From positions 62,001-126,000 of the forward strand of contig JARGOX010000017.1 in assembly GCA_029233925.1 (NCBI GenBank): a stretch of 64,000 nt of DNA. The letters are read 5' to 3'. Under the pieces are notes generated by a model that saw only the letters and a list, made by a program, of their open reading frames with translations, did not search any database and was not told the DNA's origin. This document shows, in pieces, positions 18,101 to 25,697 of this stretch; position 1 is the first letter of the stretch, and every line of letters begins with the position of its first letter. The translations under genes were made by a program, and so were the position numbers. The stretch comes from Rhizobiaceae bacterium. Its GTDB lineage: Bacteria > Pseudomonadota > Alphaproteobacteria > Rhizobiales > Rhizobiaceae.

Positions 18101-18324
18101 GTCTTGCCGGTCGACTTTGCGTAGCCATAGGCCATGTATCCCGCGCCCTGCTCGTGGCGCGTGGTGATGAACCGGACGTCGTCTTCGCGGGCAATGGCAT
18201 CATTGAAGTCATACATATGGGCGCCAGGAATGCCGAAAATCGTGTCAACACCATGGTGTCGCAGTGAACGCACGATGGCTTCACCGGTTGTCATATGGCC
18301 GGACTTGGGCAGGCTTTCAGTCAT
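15196..18324 (-). CDS. Fused ThDP-dependent 2-oxoacid decarboxylase-like enzyme and aldehyde dehydrogenase
   Basis: A single uninterrupted frame of 1,042 residues. Residues 1 to about 565 are a ThDP enzyme: catalytic Glu58 in RHEQGAGYMAYGYA, and the ThDP/Mg motif Gly435-Asp436-Gly437 to Asn462-Asn463. Residues 571-1042 are a complete ALDH: PWNWP, FTGSVPTGRR, general base Glu815 in LELGGND, nucleophile Cys849 in GQTCSC. The expected chemistry is decarboxylation of a 2-oxoacid to an aldehyde, then NAD(P)-linked oxidation to the acid. The ATG at 18324 is chosen; its ribosome-binding site is weak, and the gene follows TctA by 37 bp. A strong AAAAAGGGG stands just before an internal ATG triplet (16608-16614), so free ALDH may also be made. 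See also the findings. Confidence 0.88.
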   Translation of the reverse strand: MTESLPKSGHMTTGEAIVRSLRHHGVDTIFGIPGAHMYDFNDAIAREDDVRFITTRHEQGAGYMAYGYAKSTGKTGVFTVVPGPGMLNASAALCTAYGANTPVMMITGNIMSHLIGQGRGQLHELPDQLGTMRGFTGWADRINHASEAPKMVAEGFRQMTNKRIRPTAIEAPWDVFGQSAPVELEEVNRTAEPAPKPDPGKLIAAAKMIAQARHPMILVGAGANEASAEVQALAEMLQAPVTAHRSGKGILSNKHPLSLLSPEAHGYFAKCDCLIGIGSRLELTHMRWQWQPTGMKTIRIDIDPTEFVRLKPDVGIVADAAEGVSALMHQLETRIFPRGPRAAELEEYRALAHTRMERIQPQHDYLKAIRQALPDDGFFVEEISQIGFSARIMFPVYAPRQYVTCGYQDNLGFGFHTALGVKVGNPDKPVVAVCGDGGFMFGVQELATAVQYGINLVTVIFNNNAYGNVRRDQNWNYHERRLGADLVNPDFVELAKAFGAKGVRVSNPEDLKQAITQGFEEDGPVIIEVPIETGSERSQWSLIHPAPPVMGSTRPAWMQAMGGELMQKGEMMMGEFVLTINGEGVAKKETFDVINPATGKLLAKCPQASVGDLDKAVAAAKEALPAWSALADESRIEVIRKLGDLLEVHREELSKLITREQGKTQSGLGANFELDGCIGWTRSTAALKLEVETLINNDAELVEIHRRPVGVVASITPWNWPLMIAVWHIMPALRAGCTVVMKPSPYTPLSTLKMVELFNQILPAGVLNVVTGDAEVGDAMSTHPDIAKIVFTGSVPTGRRIMSSAGPTLKRLTLELGGNDAGIVLPGTDMEGKIEGLFWGTFINSGQTCSCLKRLYVHEDDYERTIQLFADYLADVKMGDGMNEANILGPLSNVMQFNKVKDLVADAKAKGARIIVGGNAMPGDGYFHELTLIADATHDMRVVTEEQFGPVIPVIKYKTVEEALAMANSLEVGLGASAWGDDLEEAKRVALQMDAGTMWVNRHAVLNPGVPMGGVKQSGFGVEFGPEGLREYTRVQVLSAQK
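16608..16625 (-). promoter_or_regulatory. Internal ribosome-binding site and ATG triplet at the ThDP/ALDH junction
   Basis: On the minus strand AAAAAGGGG (16625-16617) precedes three consecutive ATG codons. The third, at 16608, lies 8 bp from the GGGG and begins MGEFVLTINGEG, a normal ALDH N-terminus giving 470 residues. This suggests that the ALDH was an independent cistron and can perhaps still be translated alone. Confidence 0.6.
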
Positions 18325-18361
18325 GGGATAATCCGTTCTTGTTCGCAATTTTTGTTCCGGG

Positions 18362-19873
18362 TCAGGAATTTTGTTCTTTCTCTACTGCAGCGTTGCGCTT
18401 GAGAAACCAGAAGAAGGAAACGACTGACAAAATCAGCAGGGCAACGGCAACTGGCGACTGATACGCTTGCGTCAGGTCTCCATTGGTCAAAGCCAGTGAC
18501 TGGGCGATGGATTTTTCAAATCGCGGTCCCAGAAAAAATGCGATTATGAAGATGACCAGGGAGTAGCCGAAGCTCGACAATAGATAGCCCAGCACCGCAA
18601 AAATCAGCATGATGGCCACGCCGAACAGGCCGCTGGTCGCCATGGCAACGCCGACGAAACACAGCAGAAGCGCTGAGGAGAAAATGATCGATTCTGGTGC
18701 TGAGACGACCTTTACCCACAGGCGCAGGCCAATCTGACCGACCCACAAATTGAGAAAATTGGCCATCAGCATGGCGCCGAAAAGGCCATAGACCAGGCGG
18801 CCCTGATTTTCGAACAGCAGGGGACCTGGTTGCATGCCATGGATCATGAAAGCGCTGACGATCAGTGCAGCACCGACGCTTCCAGGAATGCCCAGCGTCA
18901 GCAGCGGAATGAGATTGGCGCCCATCACAGCCGAATTGGCCGATTCTGAAGCAGCAATGCCATGAAGATTGCCCTTGCCAAAACTGGAAGGATCTTTCGA
19001 ACTGGCCTTGGCAAAGGCATAGGACATGAATGCCGCTGCGGTCGATCCGATACCGGGAAGCGCGCCAAGGATCGTGCCGATCACCGCACCGCGCAACATG
19101 GTAAAGCGACATCCCCAGTACTCTGCCCAGGTCACACGATCTTGATCAGGGTCGTCGGATTCGACAAATTCAATCGCCGGCCTGACCCGTCCAAAGGATT
19201 CCGACATGCGGTGCAGGATTTCCGAGATGGCAAGCACGCCGATGGCGACCGATGGCAGCGGCAACCCGTCAAAAAGATCCCAATAGCCGAAGATCAGCCG
19301 TGGCGTGAAATTTTCCGGGTCGCTGCCGATACAGGCAACGAGCAGGCCCAGTACCGCAGCAATAAGTCCCTTTATCAGTGAACTTCCCATCAGTCCGGCA
19401 AGCACTGAAAAGGTGAATATCATCAAGGCGGCGATCTCGATCGGCCCCATCTTAAGCGCAAGCACGGCCAGTGGAGCGGATACGGTGATCAGCACAATAT
19501 CGCTGAACGTATCGCCGGTGATGGACGAAAACAGCGCCATCTTTGTTGCCTTGAGAGGTTTGCCCTGCTTGGCAAGCGGATAGCCGTCCAGCGCGGTGGC
19601 GGCGGCGTCTGGCGTGCCGGGCGTGTTCATCAGGATGGCCGGAACGGCGCCGCCGACAAGTCCGCCCTTGTTGACACCGACCAGAAAGGAGATGGCGACA
19701 ATCGGACTGAGCGCGAAGGTGAAGGGAATGGCGATTGCCATGGCCATGATGGGCCCAATTCCCGGTACAGCCCCGACAAATTGTCCAAGAACGACCCCGA
19801 AAAGGACGAACAGGAGATTGGTCAGGGAGAACGCGTCTGAAAAACCGGCCAGAATGATCGAAAGGTCAACCAA
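18362..19873 (-). CDS. tctA: Tripartite tricarboxylate transporter, large permease TctA
   Basis: 503 residues, the usual TctA length, with about 11-12 membrane segments. Family hallmarks are GVVLGQFVGAVPGIGPIMAM near the N-terminus, LVGVNKGGLVGGAVPAILMN, NTPGTPDAAATALDGYPLAK and the repeat-like GTILGALPGIGSTAAAFMSY in the second half. It forms the solute channel with TctB and takes substrate from the TctC binding protein. It is 12 bp downstream of TctB and 37 bp upstream of the fused decarboxylase-dehydrogenase, so the import system and the enzymes are on one transcript. Confidence 0.95.
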   Translation of the reverse strand: MVDLSIILAGFSDAFSLTNLLFVLFGVVLGQFVGAVPGIGPIMAMAIAIPFTFALSPIVAISFLVGVNKGGLVGGAVPAILMNTPGTPDAAATALDGYPLAKQGKPLKATKMALFSSITGDTFSDIVLITVSAPLAVLALKMGPIEIAALMIFTFSVLAGLMGSSLIKGLIAAVLGLLVACIGSDPENFTPRLIFGYWDLFDGLPLPSVAIGVLAISEILHRMSESFGRVRPAIEFVESDDPDQDRVTWAEYWGCRFTMLRGAVIGTILGALPGIGSTAAAFMSYAFAKASSKDPSSFGKGNLHGIAASESANSAVMGANLIPLLTLGIPGSVGAALIVSAFMIHGMQPGPLLFENQGRLVYGLFGAMLMANFLNLWVGQIGLRLWVKVVSAPESIIFSSALLLCFVGVAMATSGLFGVAIMLIFAVLGYLLSSFGYSLVIFIIAFFLGPRFEKSIAQSLALTNGDLTQAYQSPVAVALLILSVVSFFWFLKRNAAVEKEQNS

Positions 19874-19885
19874 TGGAATGCTCCG

Positions 19886-20311
19886 TCATGGCAAGGCCCT
19901 GCCAAGGACTTGGACAACCAAGAACCAGATAAGCGCCGGCATGGCCACGACACCTGCGACAAGCCATATCGGGCGTCGTTCGCCGATCATCAACATGATT
20001 GCCAACGCCACGGCCGGGCCGACATAGACGAAGCCAAACAACGACATGGCGTAGATTCCGGCCGTCAGGATGAAAACATAGGCGGCCGTGATTGCGAAGC
20101 TGCGCATGGTTTGCGTGCTATGGAGCGTCGGCTTGAAAACCAGCAGGGCGCCACACAGCGCCAGAATGAGAGAGAGAGAATTGGGCATCATATCCGGCGA
20201 GATATTGCCATCCGTCACAGACTCGACGTAGTTGGGAATAATCAGGAAATACAGTGCAAGGCCGAGCGCCAAAAACAATGTACCCGACACCCTATCGGCA
20301 GTAAACCGCAT
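19886..20311 (-). CDS. tctB: Tripartite tricarboxylate transporter, small permease TctB
   Basis: 141 residues with four predicted membrane segments (for example TLFLALGLALYFLIIPNYV and LSLILALCGALLVFKP). The start at 20311 (MRFTADRVSG) is supported by AAGGGG upstream and by the usual short cytoplasmic N-terminus of TctB; a longer frame to 20407 would run into the TctC region. TctB is poorly conserved between species but its place between TctC and TctA is diagnostic. Confidence 0.9.
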   Translation of the reverse strand: MRFTADRVSGTLFLALGLALYFLIIPNYVESVTDGNISPDMMPNSLSLILALCGALLVFKPTLHSTQTMRSFAITAAYVFILTAGIYAMSLFGFVYVGPAVALAIMLMIGERRPIWLVAGVVAMPALIWFLVVQVLGRALP

Positions 20312-20366
20312 GCTGTTTCCCCTTGATAGAGAGCGCCCCGCGCAAAGACACGGGGCGATTTGATTG

Positions 20367-21314
20367 CTATTGGGCGAAAAGAATCTTCGCATTGTCCAGA
20401 CCGTCAAACATCATTTTGCGCGTTCCATCGGTTCCCATGTTCAAGGGTGATCCGTTTGTGGCATTCTTGACGATTTTCGCGACTGCGGGTGATTGCACTG
20501 CTGCATCAATGGCTGCGGCAATGGCTGCCACCGCTGCCGGGTCCGTTCCCTTCCTGGCTGCCAGGAAGAAGACAGGTTCGACATAGGCATTGACGCCGGA
20601 CTCGATGAAGGTCTTCGCATCAGGTGCGTAGCTCAAACGAGACTGGTTTGCGCTGGCAATGACTTTCATGTCGCCAGATTCAAGATAGGGCAATTGCTCA
20701 CCCGAACCAAAGCCTGCCAACACCTGTCCGCCGAGAATCAGTTTCATGACTTCCGCGCCGCCATCGGCCGTGACCAGATCAAATTTGGCGTCTGTCGTTT
20801 TCATGGTCTGCTTCATCATCAGTATCTGCGGTGGCGCCATGATGGCAACCGGCATGGTCGACTTTTCCTTGGCGTAGGCAACCATGCCCTCAAGGTCGTC
20901 AAAGGGCGCGTCCTTGCTGGCAACCAGTGCCAATTCGGCTTTTGCCACTGTGCCCAGATAATCAAAGCTGTCCAGGTCGAATGGCAGTTGGTCACCGCGT
21001 TGCACCAGCTGCACCATTACGGGAATGCTCACACCCATGCCGATGGTCTTGCCATTGGCAGGCATTTGCGAGATGCCGGTAAACATGGCAACGCCACCAG
21101 CGCCCGGCTTGTTCTCGACAACGATGGTCCAGCCGGTTTGCTTTTCCATCTCATTGGCAAGGACACGGCCCATTGTGTCAGTCGATCCGCCCGCACCGAA
21201 TCCGATCTGGATCTTCAGCGGGCCATCCGGCTTCCAGTCTGCGGCAAGAGATGGTGAGATCATGGCGATCATGGCTGTGGCAGCGAGCGCCAGTAATTTT
21301 GATTTGATAGGCAT
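20367..21314 (-). CDS. tctC: Tripartite tricarboxylate transporter substrate-binding protein (TctC/Bug family)
   Basis: 315 residues from the ATG at 21314 (GGAGGAAACAAT upstream). Signal peptide MPIKSKLLALAATAMIAMIS with cleavage near SLAA. The Bug-family substrate loop IQIGFGAGGSTDTMGRVLAN is present, followed by WTIVVENKPGAGGVAMF, both typical contact regions for carboxylates. It binds its ligand in the periplasm for the TctAB permease encoded just downstream. Given the enzymes on the transcript, a 2-hydroxy- or 2-oxo-carboxylate is a reasonable ligand, but the pocket cannot be read from sequence alone. Confidence 0.94.
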   Translation of the reverse strand: MPIKSKLLALAATAMIAMISPSLAADWKPDGPLKIQIGFGAGGSTDTMGRVLANEMEKQTGWTIVVENKPGAGGVAMFTGISQMPANGKTIGMGVSIPVMVQLVQRGDQLPFDLDSFDYLGTVAKAELALVASKDAPFDDLEGMVAYAKEKSTMPVAIMAPPQILMMKQTMKTTDAKFDLVTADGGAEVMKLILGGQVLAGFGSGEQLPYLESGDMKVIASANQSRLSYAPDAKTFIESGVNAYVEPVFFLAARKGTDPAAVAAIAAAIDAAVQSPAVAKIVKNATNGSPLNMGTDGTRKMMFDGLDNAKILFAQ

Positions 21315-21411
21315 ATTGTTTCCTCCAGAAGTTGTTATCAGATTTTCTTTGGGCAGTTGCAGTAGGCGCTCCACAGCAAGCCTTGCTGTGGAGCGCAGGT
21401 GATGCTTCTAT

Positions 21412-22377
21412 TTATTTGTTCTTTTCGACTTCCAGTTTTTTGACAGCCCTGTCCCTGAGGCTGGAAACCTGTTGAAGCAGACCATCGGGATTGACGAAGA
21501 CATTTGGCTCGCCGGGCTTGCGCTCAGCCAGTTTCAGCCGGCCTTCTTCCAAGTTGTTGGAAAAACCGTGGGTGGTCAGATGAACCTGCACATTTTCTCC
21601 CTTGTCTTCGACAAGTGCGCGCACACGATCAACACTGTCAATGTAGGCTTCCACCTGAGGCGGGCCTTCGATGGCGTTGAGACCAAGGCCGCCGATGGTT
21701 ATGGCGCGATAGGTGTCGCTGCCACCCTTGACATCAAAGAGGTAGGACGCTGTTCCCCAGGAATGGCCGGGCGTTGCAATCACTTCGATTTTCATGCCGC
21801 CCAATTCGATGACATCGCCATCTTCCAGAATCTTTTGCGGCTCGATCATGGGCCAGGGGCGACCACCCTGAGCGGCCGCTGAGGCTTCTGCCGCCTCATC
21901 CCATCCCGCCTGTGTCATGGCGAAGGTGGCATTGGGCAGCCATTTTTGAAGTTCCGCTGCCCCGCCAACGTGGTCGAAATGACCACGGGTGATCAAGACA
22001 TATTTGATGTCTGACAGATCAGTGCCGGTGCTCTTGATGTTGTCGACCAATTGCTGGGTGAATGGTCCGTAGACCGTATCGATCAAAAAGCTGCCGTCAT
22101 CCGTATGAATCAGCCAGGACGAAACCCAGCAAATCCCGACATAGTCGACATTGTCGAAAGGCTTCCAGGGCTCCACTTTCTGGGCGGATGGCGTGTTGAG
22201 CCATTTGCCAAGATCCGTCGGCATTTTCCCGCTTCTGCCAAATTCAATGAATTTGCCCATGATCGGTTTCGATGGGCAACCTTCGAACAATTCGGCAGAG
22301 GCCATTGTAGTCATCCCGGTGGTGGCAAAGCCCAAGGTGGCTGCCAAGCAGGCGATTCTTGACAGATACTGAAACAT
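21412..22377 (-). CDS. Exported metallo-beta-lactamase-fold protein with altered first metal ligand
   Basis: 321 residues with a signal peptide (MFQYLSRIACLAATLGFATT, cleavage near ASA). Start 22377 follows GGAGGAGAGTTAGG. The fold is class B3-like: LIDTVYGPFTQQLVDNI, then TRGHFDHVGGA, VIATPGHSWGTASYLF and VHLTTHGFSNN. The HxHxDH motif here reads Arg131-Gly-His133-Phe-Asp135-His136, so the first zinc ligand is Arg. Some B3 relatives (GOB) tolerate Gln there, but Arg is unusual. It lies between the flavoprotein and TctC genes of the catabolic operon, so a periplasmic esterase or lactonase that prepares the imported acid is more plausible than a resistance role. Confidence 0.87.
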   Translation of the reverse strand: MFQYLSRIACLAATLGFATTGMTTMASAELFEGCPSKPIMGKFIEFGRSGKMPTDLGKWLNTPSAQKVEPWKPFDNVDYVGICWVSSWLIHTDDGSFLIDTVYGPFTQQLVDNIKSTGTDLSDIKYVLITRGHFDHVGGAAELQKWLPNATFAMTQAGWDEAAEASAAAQGGRPWPMIEPQKILEDGDVIELGGMKIEVIATPGHSWGTASYLFDVKGGSDTYRAITIGGLGLNAIEGPPQVEAYIDSVDRVRALVEDKGENVQVHLTTHGFSNNLEEGRLKLAERKPGEPNVFVNPDGLLQQVSSLRDRAVKKLEVEKNK

Positions 22378-22423
22378 CCTAACTCTCCTCCCAAGGCGCG
22401 CCCTCGGACGCATTATAGCTTTT

Positions 22424-23887
22424 TCAGACTTCAGGAACCAGTTTTCCCGGGTTCATGATGTTGTTGGGGTCCAGGGCCGTTTTGATGGCGCGCATGACAG
22501 CCAGTTGAGATGGCTCCTTGAGCATCGTCATCACGGCCAGTTTGCTTTGCCCAATTCCGTGCTCCGCGCTGAATGATCCGTTCAGCCTGCCAAGCAGGTC
22601 AAATGCCGCCTCCTTTGCCGCCTCCAGAGGCAGACTGGCCCACACCCGGTTTGGGGCGGGTGCCAGGGCGTAATGAAGATTTCCATCGCCCAGGTGCCCC
22701 ACCGTTATGGGTTGAAACCCCATCTTCGCCGAGGCCTGATCCATTTCGCCGACAAAATCGGCGACCCTGGACAGCGGCAGGGAGATATCAAGATGATAAG
22801 CCGGTCCATTCCCGGTGATCGCTTCCAGGATGGATTCGCGCATGCGCCAAAGGTCTGCGCGTTGTTTTTCCGACTGAGCGATCATGGCGTCCAGAACCAG
22901 TCCGGTTTCCATCAGTTCGCTCAGAAGCGTCATGACCTCATCGCCCAGTTGTGTGCTGCCATCCGGCAACTCCCTTGCGTCAATGGCCCGGCTTGATGCG
23001 ACCTCGACCAGAATGCCGCATCCCGTGTGATCAGCCAGGGGGCGTTTTATGTCAGGAAACTGGGAACAAATGACGTCAATGGCGTGCTGCGGCATATACT
23101 CAAAAGCTTCAACGGCGCTGCCGGTATGGTCCTGCAAGCGGTTTAGAACTTCGGTCGCTGCCGAAAGGGAGGCGACGGATAAAAATGCGGTTACCCGATT
23201 GGCCGGTTGCCGAAACATTTTGAACACGGCCGCCGTTATGACGCCAAGTGTGCCCTCCGCACCGATGAGCATATCCTTGATGTCGTAGCCTGTATTGTCT
23301 TTGCGCAAGCCGGTCAGGGCATTGATGACAGAACCGTCGGGCATGACGGCCTCGATGCCCAGACAAAGCTCGCGTGTATTGCCGTAGCGCACCACATTCG
23401 ACCCGCCGGCATTTGTTGAAAGGTTGCCGCCGACAGTGCAGGTGCCCTTTGCGCCAAACATCAATGGAAAAATCAGACCGTGTTCCAGCGCTTCCAGTTG
23501 CAGGGTTTCCAGAACCATGCCCGCTTCCACAACAATTGTGCGCCCGGCAGGGTCGAAATTTCTCAGGGCATTCATCCGTGTCAGGGACAGCACGACTGAA
23601 CGCTTGCCGTCAATCGGCACGCCGCCGCCACACAGGCCCGTGCCACCGCCCTGCGGAACCACAGCGATACGATTGGCATTGCAATATTGCACGATTTGAG
23701 AGACCTGGCTGGTTGAATTCGGCCGCACGACCGCCAGTGCTTCCGAGGAGAATTGTCCTGTCCAGTCGGTCAGGTAACCTGCCATATCGTGGGTTTCATG
23801 CAGCAAATTGGCAGAGCCGACAATGGCACGAAAATGATCCCGTGCATCATCTGCGATCGTTTTCCTGATCAACTCCACCTGGCTCAA
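22424..23887 (-). CDS. FAD-linked D-2-hydroxyacid dehydrogenase (GlcD / D-lactate / D2HGDH type)
   Basis: 487 residues in the vanillyl-alcohol-oxidase fold. The FAD-binding half contains VVPQGGGTGLCGGGVP and GNLSTNAGGSNVVRYGNTRE; the C-terminal half has HLGDGNLHYALAP (catalytic and metal-binding His), SAEHGIGQSK and DPNNIMNPGK. Relatives oxidise D-lactate, D-2-hydroxyglutarate or glycolate to the 2-oxoacid and pass electrons to quinone, cytochrome or ETF. A TTG at 23887 preceded by GGGAGAGAATAT is the start. It is the first gene of the operon ending with the ThDP-ALDH fusion, so it would supply the decarboxylase with 2-oxoacid. Confidence 0.92.
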   Translation of the reverse strand: MSQVELIRKTIADDARDHFRAIVGSANLLHETHDMAGYLTDWTGQFSSEALAVVRPNSTSQVSQIVQYCNANRIAVVPQGGGTGLCGGGVPIDGKRSVVLSLTRMNALRNFDPAGRTIVVEAGMVLETLQLEALEHGLIFPLMFGAKGTCTVGGNLSTNAGGSNVVRYGNTRELCLGIEAVMPDGSVINALTGLRKDNTGYDIKDMLIGAEGTLGVITAAVFKMFRQPANRVTAFLSVASLSAATEVLNRLQDHTGSAVEAFEYMPQHAIDVICSQFPDIKRPLADHTGCGILVEVASSRAIDARELPDGSTQLGDEVMTLLSELMETGLVLDAMIAQSEKQRADLWRMRESILEAITGNGPAYHLDISLPLSRVADFVGEMDQASAKMGFQPITVGHLGDGNLHYALAPAPNRVWASLPLEAAKEAAFDLLGRLNGSFSAEHGIGQSKLAVMTMLKEPSQLAVMRAIKTALDPNNIMNPGKLVPEV

Positions 23888-23940
23888 ATATTCTCTCCCT
23901 TCAGATGAGGCATGTCATCGTGCTCCCCAATCCGATAAAC

Positions 23941-23957
23941 TAACATGTTACATGTAA
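23941..23957. promoter_or_regulatory. Overlapping palindromes, probable GntR operator
   Basis: TAACATGTTA (23941-23950) and TTACATGTAA (23948-23957) are two perfect 10-bp palindromes sharing three bases. They lie 54 bp before the flavoprotein start (23887) and 43 bp before the GntR start (24000), in the only gap between these divergent genes. Position and symmetry fit an operator of the adjacent FCD-type GntR protein. Confidence 0.6.
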
Positions 23958-23999
23958 GAATAAATTGTCAAGTCTCAGGTCCGATGTTATCCAGTGGGC

Positions 24000-24689
24000 A
24001 TGGACAGGACTCTCAAGAAAATCGAACCAGCCATTTCGCTGACCGAGGAAACGGCAGATCGCCTCCGCGACGCCATTATCTGGGGCGAGTTGCCTCTGGG
24101 GTGCAAGCTGTCGGAGCAACGTCTCGCCGACATGCTTGGGGTGAGTCGCTCACCCGTCAGGGATGCCCTGGCGACACTTCAATCGGAAGGTCTGGTCAAA
24201 GTATCCCCCAAACGCGGGACCTTTGTCTTCACGCCTGATCTCAAGGTGGTGGACGACCTGTGTGAACACCGGTGCATCCTTGAGACAGCGTCGCTGCGCA
24301 AGGCAATTTCATCAAGTGGAGACGTGCTTTTGCAGGGACTGGGCATGGCTGTTGCCACCATGGAAAAGGCCGTTGCACAAATAGATCGGCCAGGGTTCAC
24401 CAAGGGCGATATTGAATTTCACAACACGATCATCATATGTGGCGGCAATCGCTCCATTGCGGCAACCTACCGCCGTACGATCAGCCCACTGATGGCATTG
24501 CGGACGCATCTTTTTGTGAGCATGAACGATGCGCTGGATCGATCCATGGACGAACATCTGGAATTGATCGAAGCGTGCAGGCGTGGGCAGGCCGATGAAG
24601 CCGCAGCCCTTGTAGAGAATCATATCTATCATTTGTCCGAGGCCTATCGCGCTGCTCTGGCAAAAGAGGCGATGAAGAAGGCCCCATAG
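24000..24689 (+). CDS. GntR-family regulator, FCD/FadR subfamily
   Basis: 229 residues. N-terminal winged helix: LTEETADRLRDAIIWGELPL, GCKLSEQRLADMLGVSRSPV, RDALATLQSEGLVKVSP. The C-terminal part is the all-helical FCD ligand domain (EHRCILETASLRKAI, IEFHNTIIICGGNRSI, HLELIEACRRGQADEAAALV) with the His/Asp pattern that usually holds a metal and a carboxylate ligand. ATG 24000 is used; a GTG two codons earlier is possible. It is divergent from the TTT/ThDP-ALDH operon and is the obvious candidate to repress it until a carboxylate effector is bound. Confidence 0.93.
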   Translation: MDRTLKKIEPAISLTEETADRLRDAIIWGELPLGCKLSEQRLADMLGVSRSPVRDALATLQSEGLVKVSPKRGTFVFTPDLKVVDDLCEHRCILETASLRKAISSSGDVLLQGLGMAVATMEKAVAQIDRPGFTKGDIEFHNTIIICGGNRSIAATYRRTISPLMALRTHLFVSMNDALDRSMDEHLELIEACRRGQADEAAALVENHIYHLSEAYRAALAKEAMKKAP

Positions 24690-24877
24690 GGTTACTTTGA
24701 CAAACTGATGCAAACCGGCTGACAATCGCGCCATTCAGTCTCGAAAATAACAGCTGAGAACAAAAGTGCTGGTCCCCCAAATTTACATGCGCCGATACCT
24801 TGAATGGAGGCTAGTGCTCTGTATAGCATGGAGCTTTCCAATGAATTGGTCGGCGACTAAAATCCTGGGGCGATGGT

Positions 24878-25612
24878 ATGAATATTGGTTATCCGGCGAA
24901 AGAGATGAAGCAGGCAACAATTGGCGCCATGCGTATGGGTTTGTTGTGCTGTAGCGCGCTCACACTCTCTTTGACTGCTGTTGAAGCCCAAGAAATTGTG
25001 GAGCCAGGTTTTGGAGGCGCCTTTTGGGGCTTTCATCTCAATCATATCCTCAGTCAGGATCTTGATGGGTCGTGTGTTGCCGTTTCAGGTACGTGTCCCG
25101 ATGGTTCGGCCTCCTTCAGCTCCAACGAAAAAGGCTGGGGAGGCGGTGTTCTCGCCGGATACAATTGGGAGTACGGCCCAATGGTCCTGGGCCTGGAAAG
25201 CGACATTTCATTTGGCAATCTGAACGACGACCTGTTTTTCAATAGCAAAAACAGCGGCACGGTGAGCAGTGACAGCACTTGGTCGGCTGGTTTGCGTGCC
25301 AAGGCGGGCATCGTTCCTGTGCCCGATCTGTGGGTTTACGGGATTGGCGGCATCGCGGTATCTTACTTTGAAGATCAGCTCGAAAGCCGGCCGGATGTCG
25401 GTGCTACGACGCTGAATTCACTGAATGAAATTTACACGGGATATTCTGTCGGTGCAGGTGTTGAACTTTAGACTGAGTTGAATTTTCGGATCAGTTTTGA
25501 CTATTTGTACACGGACTTTGCATCGCAAACGGTGACGCAAAACGGGCTGACCACGCGGTTCGATCATGACCGGCAGGAGCTCCGGGTCGGGCTGAAATTT
25601 CCGCTCAATTGA
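24878..25612 (+). pseudogene. Omp25-like outer-membrane beta-barrel protein interrupted by in-frame amber stop
   Basis: A signal peptide (MRMGLLCCSALTLSLTAVEA) is followed by beta-barrel segments such as GWGGGVLAGYNWEYGPMVLG, GLRAKAGIVP and VYGIGGIAVSYF. A TAG at 25469-25471 ends the frame after GAGVEL. Reading straight through the same frame gives TELNFRISFDYLYTDFASQ and finally RQELRVGLKFPLN, the C-terminal strands typical of the family, with a true stop at 25610. A single AAG to TAG change would explain it. Without the last strands the barrel probably cannot assemble, so I call it a pseudogene, barring suppression or a sequencing error. Confidence 0.82.
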
Positions 25613-25697
25613 GAAAGAGCAGGGCGAGGGCATCTGAAAAAGCCAAATATCGCCCATGCTTGCTTGCAACAAAAATTTCCCATGAAGGAACCCCAAC

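Noticed and set aside
17236-18267. 343-codon open frame on the plus strand
   Set aside because: It is antisense to the conserved ThDP domain, has no start signal and no recognisable domain; the length comes from codon bias of the real gene.
21412-22377. Reading this gene as a class B3 beta-lactamase resistance gene
   Set aside because: First zinc ligand is Arg, and the operon context is carboxylate uptake and oxidation, so a resistance call would be misleading.
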